Positions 38,040 through 49,532 of a DNA stretch of 64,000 nt are shown one piece after another. The notes below the pieces were generated by a model, which made no database searches, had not been told where the DNA came from, and saw only the letters and a program-made list of their open reading frames with translations. Each line of letters opens with the position of its first letter. Within the stretch, counting starts at the first letter, position 1. This DNA comes from Nocardia aobensis NBRC 100429 (GTDB taxonomy: Bacteria > Actinomycetota > Actinomycetes > Mycobacteriales > Mycobacteriaceae): the NCBI RefSeq assembly GCF_000308375.1, contig NZ_BAFQ01000062.1, positions 16,951-80,950 of the forward strand. The letters run 5' to 3'. The position numbers and the translations under genes are program-made.

Positions 38040-39095
38040 TCATTCGCAGAGCCGGGCGGCCTTCTCGAACAGTTCCAGCGTGATGGCGTGCAGGAAATCG
38101 CCGGTCTGCTTGGGCGCCTTGCCGGCGAAGGCCCGGGCGTGCGTGCCCTCGAGCACGATGCCGAGTTTGAAGCAGGCCAGCACCGTGTACCAGGTGGCGT
38201 GGCCGAGGTCGCGGTCGGAGAAGTGCGCGTAGTGGGCGATCATGTCCTCGGCGGTGGGCAGGCCGCCCGCGGCGCCGAGCTTGCCGACCAGGGCGGCGCC
38301 GGTGGTTCCGGGTTCGGGCCGGGTGGCGATCTGCCAGCCCAGATCCAGCAGCGGATCACCGATGGTCGACATCTCCCAGTCGACCATGGCGGCAACCTCG
38401 GGCCCGTCGTAGGAGAACATCATGTTGGCGAGGTGGCAGTCGCCGTGCAGGATGCCCGGCCGCCACTGCGCGGGCCGGTTGCGATCGAGCCAGTCCCCGA
38501 CGCGGTCCACACCCGGAATCTGCGGGCCGGGGTAGCCGTCGTTGCTGTTGTAGGACTCGAGTTCGCCGAGCCAGCGCGGCACCTGACGTTCCAGGAAACC
38601 GTCCGGCTTGCCGTAATCGGACAGGCCGAGCGCCTCGTAGTCGAGCGATCCGAGCCGGGCGATGGCCTCGACCGCCGACAGCCCCATCTGCCGCCGCACC
38701 TCCGGATCACCGGCATGCAGGACGGGCAGTTCGTTCTGCGGGTTGAAGCCGGTGATCGGCTCCATGAGATAGAAGACCGCGCCGATCACCGATTCGTCGG
38801 CGCCCGCGGCGATCACTCGCGGGGCGCGCGCGCCGGTGCCGGCCAGCGCGCCGAGCAGGCGGGATTCGCGGCGGATGACGTCGTTGCTCTTGGGACGCAG
38901 ATGTTTCGGCCCGCGGCGCAGCACGAAATCACGACCACCCCGGCGGAACCGCAGCATGATGTTCTGGGTGCCGCCACCGAGCGAGGTCACATCCTCGAAG
39001 TCACCGCCGGGCAGGCCCTGTTCATCCATCCACTCGCCGACGGCCGCGAAATCGACGACCTCGCGCTCGACCTCGGCCGGTTGCACCACAGACAT
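38040..39095 (-). CDS. APH-type phosphotransferase family protein
   Basis: The protein has 351 residues and a kinase-like fold. The ATP-binding start is LGGGTQNIMLRFRRGGRDFV. The catalytic loop is LHGDCHLANMMF with the HGDxxxxN pattern, followed by VDWEMSTIGDPLLDLGWQ, the metal-binding Asp. This subgroup is usually annotated with acyl-CoA dehydrogenases, in which case the substrate would be a small acyl or hydroxy compound; none is adjacent here. ATG 39095 is used; ATG 39104 is possible. Confidence 0.87.
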   Translation of the reverse strand: MSVVQPAEVEREVVDFAAVGEWMDEQGLPGGDFEDVTSLGGGTQNIMLRFRRGGRDFVLRRGPKHLRPKSNDVIRRESRLLGALAGTGARAPRVIAAGADESVIGAVFYLMEPITGFNPQNELPVLHAGDPEVRRQMGLSAVEAIARLGSLDYEALGLSDYGKPDGFLERQVPRWLGELESYNSNDGYPGPQIPGVDRVGDWLDRNRPAQWRPGILHGDCHLANMMFSYDGPEVAAMVDWEMSTIGDPLLDLGWQIATRPEPGTTGAALVGKLGAAGGLPTAEDMIAHYAHFSDRDLGHATWYTVLACFKLGIVLEGTHARAFAGKAPKQTGDFLHAITLELFEKAARLCE

Positions 39096-39181
39096 GCCCC
39101 ACATTGTGCACCACCACGACCGGTCAACTGAAGGCATATGCCCTCACTGCATGGTCCGAGATGCCCGATACGGTGATGCAC

Positions 39182-41593
<2,412 letters not shown>

Positions 41594-41614
<21 letters not shown>

Positions 41615-42070
41615 CTTCGGCGCCGGTTGCGGTGGTTCCGCCTCGCGGCCGCCGGTGAGGCGGCCCAGCATCGAGATGCCCGGAAGTTTCGACAGCCGGC
41701 TGAGCACGTCCTCACCCAGCGCGATCACGGCCTCGAGCCGCGGCAGCAGCCGGTCGTAGGCCGCGAAGGCCGGATCGGCCAGAGCCAGGGTCCGGTCCAG
41801 GCGGTCGATGGTGGAATTGAGCCGGTCGATGGCGGTCGCCAGATTCTCGATCAGATCCGGAAGTTGCGCGGCCAGCTGTACGGACGCGGGCGGGAGCCGC
41901 ACCGCGGTGCCGAAGGCGGTACCGGCGGTGACCTGCGCGGCATCGATGGCCTGGCCCGCGGCGGTCTGTGCGGCCTGCGCGGCGGCCTGGGCGGCGGCGA
42001 GGATCTCCGTCGCACCGGGCACCCGCGCGCCGCCGGGCTTGCGCCCGGAGTCACCCTTCGGGTTCGTCAT
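41594..42070 (-). CDS. Hypothetical coiled-coil protein
   Basis: The protein has 158 residues. An Ala/Gln-rich helix (AAAQAAAQAAQTAAGQAIDA) is followed by a regular heptad-like segment (LIENLATAIDRLNSTIDRLD, RTLALADPAFAAYDRLLPRL) and a basic tail KSRRRGK. It resembles small actinobacterial proteins with coiled coils but no named function. ATG 42070 is used (MTNPKGDSG). The 3' end overlaps pabAB by 21 bases on the opposite strand. Confidence 0.72.
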
Positions 42071-42159
42071 GGTTCCACTGTGCCGCACCCGGACGGTCAC
42101 GAAAAGCTCCGCGCCGACCGCGCGATTCGTGTCGGGACGGCCTGGCATAGTTCGTGGCG

Positions 42160-43797
42160 ATGACAACCATGCGCCCCACCGTCGACGGCGACGCCACGCC
42201 GGTGCCGACTTCGCTTCTGTCGGTACTGGTTTCGTGGCGCTCGACGTCGCTGCTGGATGCGCATGCGGTCCTGCTGACCGTCGGCGGGCGGGTCCGCTCC
42301 GCTCGCGACGTGGTGTATTTCAACGCACCGCGCCATCCCTCCCAGGCGGTGACCGTCGATCAGGATCCGCAGCCCGGCACCGCACGGCTGTCGGTCTCGC
42401 TGCCCCGCACCGAGGCGGAGATCGTCCGCATCATGATCACCGGGTCCGCTCCCGACGAGCCCCTGACCGCACTGCCGGGCCTCGCGATGTCGGTCGAGGA
42501 TGCGGAGGGCCTGGTGGCGCGTGCCGACGTCGCCGCGGAACCGGGTGCGCGGGCCGCGGTGTTCGGAGAGTTCCGCCGCGCCGAGGACCGCTGGTGGTTC
42601 GTGCGCGGCGGACCGCAACACGCCGACGCGGAGGAGTTGTTCACGACCTTCGGCGCACCCCTGGCGGATTCGCCGCAGCACCGCTCGCAGCGACTGTCGT
42701 TGCACCGCACCAGATTCGCCGCACCGATGCCGCCGCCTCAGGACGACCGCCCGGATTGGCATCCCGATCCCGCGGATGCGGCGTCACTGCGCTGGTGGGA
42801 CGGTTCCCGGTGGACCGAACAGACGGTGGCGCGCCCGTCCGCCGACCCGCGCGGCTGTCCTCGCTGCGGCCGGCGGCGGGGCTGGCGACTGCTCGGCGCC
42901 GCGCTCTGCCGCGCGTGTGCGGCCGAGGTCGAGGACTATCTGTCCGATTGGCGCGTCCGAGCGCTTCGCGTCCTGACCACCACCGGTCCGAGCGGACCCG
43001 ACTGGGACGAGCTGTGGACCCGGATCCGCCATCAGCGCATCGACCCCGATACCGCTCGCGCGGCCCTGCGCGGACCCGCCGTCGCGCAGCTCGAGCGCTC
43101 GGCGGCCTTCGCCCTGGCCGACGGCACGATCACCGGCGCCGAACTGGAACGATTCGACGCGACGGTCGCCGCGCTCGGGGTGCGCGACGGGTCGGTGGAC
43201 GAGTTGCGCCGCAGTCTGCGCCGGCTGCGCATCCTGTCCCGGCTGCGGGCGGGCGAGCTTCCGGTGATCGCGGTGCCCGATCTGCATCTGGACCCGCAGG
43301 AACGCGTCCACCTCGACACCGCCGCCACCCGCCTCCGACGGACGGGGCGCGGCACGCACGCGTCCCCGGGACGGTTGATCTGCTCGAACCGGAAGCTGCG
43401 CTTCATCGGGCCGGACGCCGGTATCGAAATACCGTGGACCCGAGCGGTTTCCGTATCGGCCACCGAGACCGGGGTGACGGTGGCGGCGACCTCGGCGCGC
43501 GGCGGCGCCGAATTCGATGTCGCCGAGCCGGAATTGGTGGCCGCGATCGTGGAAGGCGCACTGCGTGTGGCGAAACGGCTCACCGTCGCACCGGGCAGAC
43601 GTGACAGCCGGTCCATCGCGCCCGATATCAAGGCCGAGGTGTGGCATCGCGACGGCGGCCGGTGTGTGGAATGCGGCGCCACCCACTACCTCGAATTCGA
43701 CCACATCATTCCGCTGAGCCGCGGCGGGGCGACCAGTGCGGCGAATCTGCAGATCCTGTGCCGCGGCTGCAACCGCGACAAGGGCGACCACATCTGA
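42160..43797 (+). CDS. TerD-like / DUF2510-like / HNH nuclease fusion protein
   Basis: The protein has 545 residues. Residues 20-180 resemble a TerD stress-protein domain (LLTVGGRVRSARDVVYFNAP, TEAEIVRIMITGSAPDE). Residues 198-222 contain the DWHPDPADAASLRWWDGSRW motif of DUF2510. A zinc ribbon has Cys233/236 and Cys250/253. A helical part (FALADGTITGAELERFDATV) resembles TerB. The C-terminus is an HNH nuclease: CVEC 502-505, FDHIIPLSRGG with Asp514-His515, and CRGC 534-537 before NRDKGDH. The fusion suggests a stress- or DNA-damage-linked nuclease. The domain assignments rest on motif recognition, and the function is unknown. Confidence 0.82.
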   Translation: MTTMRPTVDGDATPVPTSLLSVLVSWRSTSLLDAHAVLLTVGGRVRSARDVVYFNAPRHPSQAVTVDQDPQPGTARLSVSLPRTEAEIVRIMITGSAPDEPLTALPGLAMSVEDAEGLVARADVAAEPGARAAVFGEFRRAEDRWWFVRGGPQHADAEELFTTFGAPLADSPQHRSQRLSLHRTRFAAPMPPPQDDRPDWHPDPADAASLRWWDGSRWTEQTVARPSADPRGCPRCGRRRGWRLLGAALCRACAAEVEDYLSDWRVRALRVLTTTGPSGPDWDELWTRIRHQRIDPDTARAALRGPAVAQLERSAAFALADGTITGAELERFDATVAALGVRDGSVDELRRSLRRLRILSRLRAGELPVIAVPDLHLDPQERVHLDTAATRLRRTGRGTHASPGRLICSNRKLRFIGPDAGIEIPWTRAVSVSATETGVTVAATSARGGAEFDVAEPELVAAIVEGALRVAKRLTVAPGRRDSRSIAPDIKAEVWHRDGGRCVECGATHYLEFDHIIPLSRGGATSAANLQILCRGCNRDKGDHI

Positions 43798-43804
43798 ACC
43801 GTCG

Positions 43805-44176
43805 TCAGATCGCGTCCCCGGCGATCTCGAATCCGGCCTCGGTCAGCGCATCGGTCGCGGCGGCGCTGCGCGATTCGGGGACCAGCACCAGGTCCGCATG
43901 GTAGGTCGAGGCGACGAACACCGGAATTCCGTGCTGCGCCAACGGTTCCAGGATCGCGGTGAGCGCGCCGGAGGTGTCCAGCTCGCGCGGCGTGGCGGCG
44001 TACAGGCCGAGCCAGCACGACTCCCGCTCCCACGGCGGAGCCTCGCGGACGACCGTCAGCCCCTCCGGCGCTCGCACCAGCGCCACCCATTCGTCGTCCT
44101 CGGGGAAGGTAGCGGCCGGGATGTGGTCGACGCTGAATCGGGAGGGCACGATGTGCAAGCGCTGGGATTTCGCCAT
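43805..44176 (-). CDS. ACT-domain protein
   Basis: The protein has 123 residues. It contains an ACT-type regulatory fold like that of lysine-sensitive aspartate kinases and CASTOR proteins (CWLGLYAATPRELDTSGALT, AILEPLAQHGIPVFVAST, FHADLVL-type strand YHADLVLVPE). Such proteins bind amino acids. It converges on the TerD-HNH gene 7 bases away. No enzyme domain is present. Confidence 0.75.
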   Translation of the reverse strand: MAKSQRLHIVPSRFSVDHIPAATFPEDDEWVALVRAPEGLTVVREAPPWERESCWLGLYAATPRELDTSGALTAILEPLAQHGIPVFVASTYHADLVLVPESRSAAATDALTEAGFEIAGDAI

Positions 44177-44196
44177 CGGCTCATCGTAGGCGGGAC

Positions 44197-45069
44197 TCAG
44201 GTCGTCGCCACCAGCAACTCCTCGCCGTTCGACGTGCGCAGCCCGTCCGGACGCCCGGCGAAGTAGCGATTGTTGAGCTCGTCCGCCGAAATGTGGTGCG
44301 CCTGAGCGAAACCGGCCTCCCGTGCCATGGCGACGATCTGCGCCGGGGCGTAGAAGCTGCGGAACGGCGTGCCGGAGGCGGCCGCGCCCGATTCCGCGAA
44401 CTCCCGGCTCGTTCGGTCCTGTTCGTCGAGCAGTTCCGATGGCGGCATGAAGGACACGACGACCGTGGAACCGGGCGCCGAGGCCGCCAGCAGCGACAGC
44501 GTTTCACGGTTTGCCTCGGCGGTGAGATACATGCTCACCCCCAGCGAGGCGACGATCGCGGGCCGGGCCGGATCGAACCCGGCCGCGGTCAGCCGCTCCC
44601 ACCACGAATCCTTCTCGAAATCGACCGGGACCGAACGCAACCGATCCGGGAGCTCGTAGCCGGTCTCGACCAGGCGCCGGCGCTTCCACTCCTGCGTCCG
44701 CGGTTGATCGACCTCGAAAATCCGGAAGCGAGAAGCGATCTCGGGTCTGCGCTGCGCGAACGTCTCCAGTCCCGCGCCCAGCAACACGTACTGGTCCACT
44801 CGCCCGGCCTGTTCGGTGAGCAGATCCTCCACGAATCGCGACCGCACCACGATGCTCGCCCGGAAGCGGCTGGTGCCCACCGGATCCATATCGCCGCGCT
44901 CCCGCCAGCCGGCCGGCGGATCGGCCAAGCGCAGGCCGATCTCGTCGTCGAGCACATGCGGCGGCGGATCGAGCTGGACGTGCAGCGCGCGCCACAGCGC
45001 AACCCGCACGGCGGTCTGGTCGGGTACCACGGTGCGCTCGGGCACCGCACCGGTCCGGGTCTCGCTCAT
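44197..45069 (-). CDS. SAM-dependent methyltransferase, LCMT-like family
   Basis: The 290-residue protein belongs to the leucine-carboxyl-methyltransferase-like family common in mycobacteria and Nocardia. VDQYVLLGAGLETFAQR is the SAM-binding motif, with RIFEVDQPRTQEWKRRRL, VPVDFEKDSWWERL and ASLGVSMYLTAEA. The substrate is not known. It overlaps the VOC gene upstream by 4 bases (ATGA), so it is the third gene of the ribbon-helix-helix/VOC/methyltransferase operon. Confidence 0.88.
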   Translation of the reverse strand: MSETRTGAVPERTVVPDQTAVRVALWRALHVQLDPPPHVLDDEIGLRLADPPAGWRERGDMDPVGTSRFRASIVVRSRFVEDLLTEQAGRVDQYVLLGAGLETFAQRRPEIASRFRIFEVDQPRTQEWKRRRLVETGYELPDRLRSVPVDFEKDSWWERLTAAGFDPARPAIVASLGVSMYLTAEANRETLSLLAASAPGSTVVVSFMPPSELLDEQDRTSREFAESGAAASGTPFRSFYAPAQIVAMAREAGFAQAHHISADELNNRYFAGRPDGLRTSNGEELLVATT

Positions 45070-45407
45070 CGGTCACCACCGGGAGCCTGCAGCGTCCACA
45101 TCCGCCCGTCCGGGTCGCGCACGGTCATCTCGCGGGTTCCGTAATGGGTGTCGGCGAACGGCGATACCACCTCCACCGGCGCCGGAAACTCCTGCTCCGC
45201 TTGCACTTTCAGCACGACCTGCATTCCGGGTTCGCGGTCCGCCGGCACCTCGGCGATGAACAGGTACGGACCGTCCCCGTTGCGGAGCTGTCCGGAATTG
45301 TGGTCGGTGGCGAATTCCAGTTCGAAGCCCAACTGCTGGAAGAACTTCGCCGATTTCCCCCAGTTGTGGGTCTCCAGAAAAATCGCCTCGACACCTCTGG
45401 CGGCCAT
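45066..45407 (-). CDS. VOC/glyoxalase-superfamily protein
   Basis: This 113-residue single-domain protein has VEAIFLETHNWGKSAKFFQQ, LGFELEFATDHNSGQLRNGD and VRDPDGRMWTLQAPG, typical of the VOC fold. ATG 45407 follows AAGGAGAAGTGAT, a strong ribosome site that is also the end of the RHH gene. The stop of that gene is one base away. The downstream methyltransferase start overlaps by 4 bases. Confidence 0.87.
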   Translation of the reverse strand: MAARGVEAIFLETHNWGKSAKFFQQLGFELEFATDHNSGQLRNGDGPYLFIAEVPADREPGMQVVLKVQAEQEFPAPVEVVSPFADTHYGTREMTVRDPDGRMWTLQAPGGDR

Positions 45408-45408
45408 A

Positions 45409-45576
45409 TCACTTCTCCTTCTCACGCGTCGGCGGTTCGGCGCCGAGGTACGCCCGCAGCGCCTCGGCCACCAGCGCCGACAGCGACATCTCCGATTCGA
45501 CCGCCCGGTATTTGACCTGCTTGATCAGCTCCACCGGGAGATACACGTTGAACTGCTTGACTTCCTCGGCACCCAC
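45409..45576 (-). CDS. Ribbon-helix-helix (CopG-type) repressor, 55 aa
   Basis: A short reading frame, GTG 45576 to TGA 45409, begins [20 protein letters not shown] and continues with [20 protein letters not shown], ending [15 protein letters not shown]. The beta-strand KQFNVYLP followed by two helices with a conserved MSLS turn is the ribbon-helix-helix fold of CopG/Arc-type DNA-binding dimers. The frame is too short to appear in a length-filtered search. It is the first gene of an operon with VOC and methyltransferase genes. A perfect 20-bp palindrome lies 17 bases upstream and is the likely autoregulatory site. Confidence 0.82.
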   Translation of the reverse strand: MGAEEVKQFNVYLPVELIKQVKYRAVESEMSLSALVAEALRAYLGAEPPTREKEK

Positions 45577-45593
45577 GAGAGAACACTAACATG

Positions 45594-45613
45594 CTAGCAA
45601 TCTAGATTGCTAG
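45594..45613. promoter_or_regulatory. 20-bp perfect palindrome, likely RHH operator
   Basis: CTAGCAATCTAGATTGCTAG is fully self-complementary and overlaps TGCTAGCA at its left end, giving repeated GCTAG half-sites as expected for cooperative RHH dimers. It lies 17 bases before the GTG of the RHH gene. It is AT-rich against its surroundings. Confidence 0.8.
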
Positions 45614-45656
45614 ATCCAGTTCCGCCCGAACTCCACGAAATGACAGCCCGGACCGA

Positions 45657-45818
45657 TTACTCGGAGGACTCCTCATCCGACCGCGGCGTCCCGGACAGCC
45701 GGATCACGCCCGCGTCCAAGTCGAGATCCAGCCGCGGCCGATGCTGCTGCCCGTCGCTGTCACCGCTGCTCTCGTCGGTCAGCTTCTTGCCGGGGAACAT
45801 CTCACCGAACACGCCCAT
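45657..45818 (-). CDS. Small acidic protein, 53 aa
   Basis: The frame from ATG 45818 to TAA 45657 begins MGVFGEMFPGKKLTDESSGD, passes through QQHRPRLDLDLDAGVIRLSG and ends TPRSDEESSE. It resembles short conserved actinobacterial proteins that start MFxxxFxPGKK with a central hydrophobic strand; the relation is by memory of the pattern only. The strand and codon use (all third positions G/C-rich) favour coding. It lies between the RHH operon and an SDR gene. The function is unknown. Confidence 0.6.
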   Translation of the reverse strand: MGVFGEMFPGKKLTDESSGDSDGQQHRPRLDLDLDAGVIRLSGTPRSDEESSE

Positions 45819-45867
45819 AACCCCACGATAGCCGCCTGTCCGCCCGCAGGCGGGGACGGAAACGGCC

Positions 45868-46611
45868 TCAGCGGAGTTTGATGGAACCGCCGTCGACCAT
45901 CAGGGTCTGACCGGTCATGTATTTCGCGTCCGCGCTGGCCAGGAATACCGCGACCCGGCCGATATCGGTTTCCGGATCACCGAAGCGATGCAGCGGGGTG
46001 CGCGCGAGCAACGCCTCCTCGACACCCGGATTGGCCTCGATATAGGCCGCGACGCCCTCGGTCAGCGCCAGCGGCGAGATGACGTTGACATTGATGTCGT
46101 CGGCGGCCCATTCGTTGGCGGCGACCCGGCTGATCGCCCGGATCGCCTCCTTCGCCGCCGCATAGGAGCCCTGCCGGACCTGCCCCTCGAGCCCCGCCCC
46201 GGACGCGAAGTTGATCACCGAACCGCGATTGCGTTTCAGATGCGGATAGCAGGCGCGCATCAATCGGAAGGTCGGATAGAAGCCGGTGCCGAAGGACAGA
46301 TCGAACATCTCCTGCGTGGTCTCGAGCAGCGGCGCCTGCCGGGACACGTGGGCGTTGTCGACCAGCACGTGCACCGAACCGAACCGCTCGACCGCCGCCG
46401 TGACGATCAGCTCGGCGCTCTCCTCGCGCGTGATGTCGGCGTGCAGATACGCCGCGGCGCCGGCCAGCTGCTGTTCCAGCTCGCGGCCGGCCTCGTCGTT
46501 GATGTCGACGAACAGGATCTCGGCGCCCTCCTTCGCGAAGGCCCGCACGATCCCCCGGCCGATGCCGCCCGCGCCGCCGGTGACGATCGCAACCTTTCCC
46601 TCGAGCCGCAC
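45868..46611 (-). CDS. Short-chain dehydrogenase/reductase
   Basis: The 247-residue SDR has the cofactor site GGAGGIG, a VDNAH variant of the NNAG motif, FASGAGL with the catalytic Ser region, SYAAAKEA as YxxxK, and GQTLMVDGGSIKLR at the end. GTG 46611 is chosen because GAGAGGAG lies 5 bases upstream. It diverges from an iclR gene across 203 bases, so control by that IclR is likely. The substrate is unknown. Confidence 0.86.
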   Translation of the reverse strand: MRLEGKVAIVTGGAGGIGRGIVRAFAKEGAEILFVDINDEAGRELEQQLAGAAAYLHADITREESAELIVTAAVERFGSVHVLVDNAHVSRQAPLLETTQEMFDLSFGTGFYPTFRLMRACYPHLKRNRGSVINFASGAGLEGQVRQGSYAAAKEAIRAISRVAANEWAADDINVNVISPLALTEGVAAYIEANPGVEEALLARTPLHRFGDPETDIGRVAVFLASADAKYMTGQTLMVDGGSIKLR

Positions 46612-46814
46612 GCCCACTCCTCTCGCTCCGAAAAGCCCCACGCTGTCAGTTCCGCGAGACCGGTTCGGACGCCGTTCCGGTCAGCGGGATACCGGACGAA
46701 CGGAACAGACCGCCATCGCGCGGTGTGTCTGGCGTCACTACACTCGGGCTTCAATTCCGGTTCTCGCCCGGATTCGACGGGCAGGATGGAAGCGACTCAC
46801 GATCGGAGGCATCG

Positions 46815-47684
46815 ATGCCACTGGCCACTTCGGCACCCGGGCCCCTGCCGCCATCGATGGTGGAGCGGATGACGCTCATTCTCGACATGTTCGAGCACCG
46901 GTCGACGCGGCTGAGCCTCGTGGAGATCTGCACACACAGCGGGCTCCCGCGCTCCACCGCGCATCGCATCCTCGACCAGTTGGTGAAACTGCACTGGCTC
47001 GAGCACACCCCCTCGGGCTACTGCCTGGGCCGGCGCTCGCTCGGGCTCGGCGGGTACGACGGCCGGCACGGCGAGATCCGCGAGGCGGCGGCCGAGCACC
47101 TGCACGAGCTGCAGCTGCGGACCGGACTGGTGGTGCACCTGGCGGCGCTGGAGGGCGCCGACGAGGTGTTCCTGGACAAACTCGGCGGGCCGTTCGCGCG
47201 CACACTCGAATCGCATGTGGGGCGCCGCAGTTTCGCCCACCTCACCACCGGCGGCCGCGCGATGCTGGCCTGGTTGCCACCGGAGGAGGTGGAGGCGCTG
47301 CTCGGCAAGCAGCTGTCGAATCCGGTGCAGGGCCGGGGATGGGATGTGCCGAGCCTGCATCGCGAATTGAACCGGATCCGCCGCAATCGCGGACTGTCGT
47401 TCGACCGCGGCGAGTACGCCAATGCGATGGTGGGCCGGGTACTTCCGAGCGTGGCCGCCGCCGTCCGGGGTCCGCAGGGCCCGCTGGCCGCGATCTGTCT
47501 GTGCGGGGAAACGAACTTCGCCACCATGGAGCGACTCGCCCCGCTGGTCGCCGAGGCGGCCGCCCGCACCTCGCGCGCGCTGTCCGCCGAGCCACGCGGG
47601 CGACGGCAGGTACCGGCCGCGCGGCGCGGTCAGGCGGTCCGGACGGGCGGTCGCCCACTCGCCTCCTCGCCGAGTCGCGCGTAA
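46815..47684 (+). CDS. IclR-family regulator
   Basis: The protein has 289 residues. The N-terminal winged helix reads SLVEICTHSGLPRSTAHRIL, and the effector domain includes LQLRTGLVVHLAALEGADEV, HLTTGGRAMLAW and RGLSFDRGEYANAM. The ATG at 46815 follows GGAGG. It diverges from an SDR gene and precedes an acyl-CoA ligase on the same strand by 97 bases. One or both are probable targets, for instance in degradation of an aromatic or aliphatic acid. Confidence 0.88.
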   Translation: MPLATSAPGPLPPSMVERMTLILDMFEHRSTRLSLVEICTHSGLPRSTAHRILDQLVKLHWLEHTPSGYCLGRRSLGLGGYDGRHGEIREAAAEHLHELQLRTGLVVHLAALEGADEVFLDKLGGPFARTLESHVGRRSFAHLTTGGRAMLAWLPPEEVEALLGKQLSNPVQGRGWDVPSLHRELNRIRRNRGLSFDRGEYANAMVGRVLPSVAAAVRGPQGPLAAICLCGETNFATMERLAPLVAEAAARTSRALSAEPRGRRQVPAARRGQAVRTGGRPLASSPSRA

Positions 47685-47781
47685 CCGCGCGGGAGTCTCG
47701 CTGAGCGGAAACGCCGGCATCTGCGGCCGGTGGGCGTGACACAGTGCGGTGGTTGTGATGCTCCACACAGAAGGACCGCCC

Positions 47782-49437
47782 ATGACCACCACGTCCATGC
47801 CCGATATCGCCGCCGTCATGCGGGAGCTGACCGGTCCGGGCGGCCGGTTCGAGCTCGACGAGGAGGAGGTTCTCGGCGCGCGCATGCCGGTGCTGCGGCA
47901 TCGCCGCCGCGCGGTCGCGGAACTGCTCGCCGCATCGGTCGCCTTCGGTGACCGGGACTATCTCGTCACCGAGGACCGGCGGCTCAGCTATCGCGAACAT
48001 GCCGCTGCCGCAGCCGCTCTCGCGGCCGCGCTGCACGAGGAGTACGGGGTGGGGCGCGGTGATCGGGTCGCGATCCTCGCCGCGAACACCGTCGAATGGG
48101 TGATCACCTTCTGGGCGACGCAGAGCCTCGGCGCGATCGCGGTGGGGCTCAACGGGTGGTGGGTGCCGCGCGAGATCGAGTACGGACTGGCGTTGACCGA
48201 ACCTGCCGTGGTGGTCGTGGACGCGAAGCGGGCGAAACTGCTCGCCGATATCGACACCTCCGCCGCGGTGGTGACCATGGACGAGGATCTGCCGCGTCTG
48301 ATCGCCGCCCACGCCGGCGCCGAACCCACGGTGCCCGATGTGGTGGAGGACGATCCCGCCGTCATCCTGTTCACCAGCGGGACCAGCGGAAAACCCAAGG
48401 CGGCCTTGCATTCCCAGCGCAATCTGCTGGCCGTCACCGGCTATTTCGAATACACCGACGCACTCGCCGCCGCGTTCACCGGGAAGACGCCGGAGCCCGG
48501 TGCACCGCTGGATCTGCGCTGTCTGCTGACCTCTCCCCTGTTCCACATCGCCAGTCTGCACAACCTGGTGGTGCCGCGGCTGGCCACCGGCAGTGCCGTG
48601 ATCATGCCGCAGGGCGGGTTCGACGCCGACCGGATTCTGCGCCTGATCGAGAAGGAACGGGTGACCAACTGGGGTGCGGTGCCGACGATGGCCTCCCGGC
48701 TGCTCGAACACGGCGATATCGGCCGCTACGACACCTCCTCGCTCACCGCGTTCGCCCTGGCGTCGGCGCCGTCCTCACCGGCGTTCAAACAGCGTCTGCG
48801 CGAGGAGGTTCCGTTCGCCGCCGACGCCCTGGTGGACAGTTACGGCCTCACCGAATGCAGTACCGCCGTCGCCGTCGCGACCCCGGCCGACCTCGCCGAA
48901 TCCCCCGGCACGCTGGGCCGGCCGATCATCAGCGTGGCACTCGAGATCCGCGATGCCGACGGGGCTCCGGTTCCCGAGGGCGTCGAGGGTGAGGTCTACG
49001 TCCGCAGCCCCTTCGTCATGCTGGGTTACTGGCGCAATCCGGAAGCCACCGCGGCGGCGATCGATGCCGAGCGCTGGTTGCGCACCGGCGATTTCGGCGT
49101 CGTCGAACAGGGCCGGCTGCGCTTGACCGGCCGCCGATCGGATCTGATCCTGCGCGGCGGCGAGAACATCTACCCGGTCGAAATCGAGCAGTGCCTCGAC
49201 GAACACCCCGAGGTGGTGGAATGTGCCGTCGTCGGTGAGCCGCACCCCGATCTCGGACAGCAGGTGGCGGCCGTCGTGGTCCTCGCCGAGGGGTCCACGG
49301 CGTCGGAGGCGGATCTCCGCGAATTCGCCCGTGCGCGGCTGGCCTATTTCAAGGTGCCCGAACAGTGGCGGATCACCTCGGAGCCGTTGCCGCGCAACAT
49401 CACCGGCAAGCTGATCCGGGCCGGGATCAGGATCTGA
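47782..49437 (+). CDS. Fatty-acid/aryl-CoA ligase (AMP-forming)
   Basis: This 551-residue ANL-superfamily enzyme activates a carboxylic acid as its adenylate and transfers it to Co[19 protein letters not shown] is the P-loop-like motif. [29 protein letters not shown] and [20 protein letters not shown] are later motifs, and ITGKLIR near the C-terminus carries the catalytic Lys. The ATG at 47782 lies behind GAAGGACC. The family resembles long-chain acyl-CoA ligases; the substrate is unknown. Confidence 0.9.
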   Translation: MTTTSMPDIAAVMRELTGPGGRFELDEEEVLGARMPVLRHRRRAVAELLAASVAFGDRDYLVTEDRRLSYREHAAAAAALAAALHEEYGVGRGDRVAILAANTVEWVITFWATQSLGAIAVGLNGWWVPREIEYGLALTEPAVVVVDAKRAKLLADIDTSAAVVTMDEDLPRLIAAHAGAEPTVPDVVEDDPAVILFTSGTSGKPKAALHSQRNLLAVTGYFEYTDALAAAFTGKTPEPGAPLDLRCLLTSPLFHIASLHNLVVPRLATGSAVIMPQGGFDADRILRLIEKERVTNWGAVPTMASRLLEHGDIGRYDTSSLTAFALASAPSSPAFKQRLREEVPFAADALVDSYGLTECSTAVAVATPADLAESPGTLGRPIISVALEIRDADGAPVPEGVEGEVYVRSPFVMLGYWRNPEATAAAIDAERWLRTGDFGVVEQGRLRLTGRRSDLILRGGENIYPVEIEQCLDEHPEVVECAVVGEPHPDLGQQVAAVVVLAEGSTASEADLREFARARLAYFKVPEQWRITSEPLPRNITGKLIRAGIRI

Positions 49438-49532
49438 CAGGGGCTCCCTCCCGATATTGCCGAATGTACGCCACGCCGGGCTCTACACTGGTGCGGACCT
49501 GATTGCCCTGTGTCACAGAGTGAGTGGTGTGC

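Noticed and set aside
41808..43604. 598-codon plus-strand frame over the coiled-coil and TerD-HNH genes
   Set aside because: Arg/Gly-rich shadow without domains; the TerD-HNH frame explains the same region.
46612..46814. IclR operator in the intergenic region (TCCGGT/ACCGGA pair and several GTTCCG units)
   Set aside because: The matches are short and GC-rich, and no long symmetric site stands out against background.
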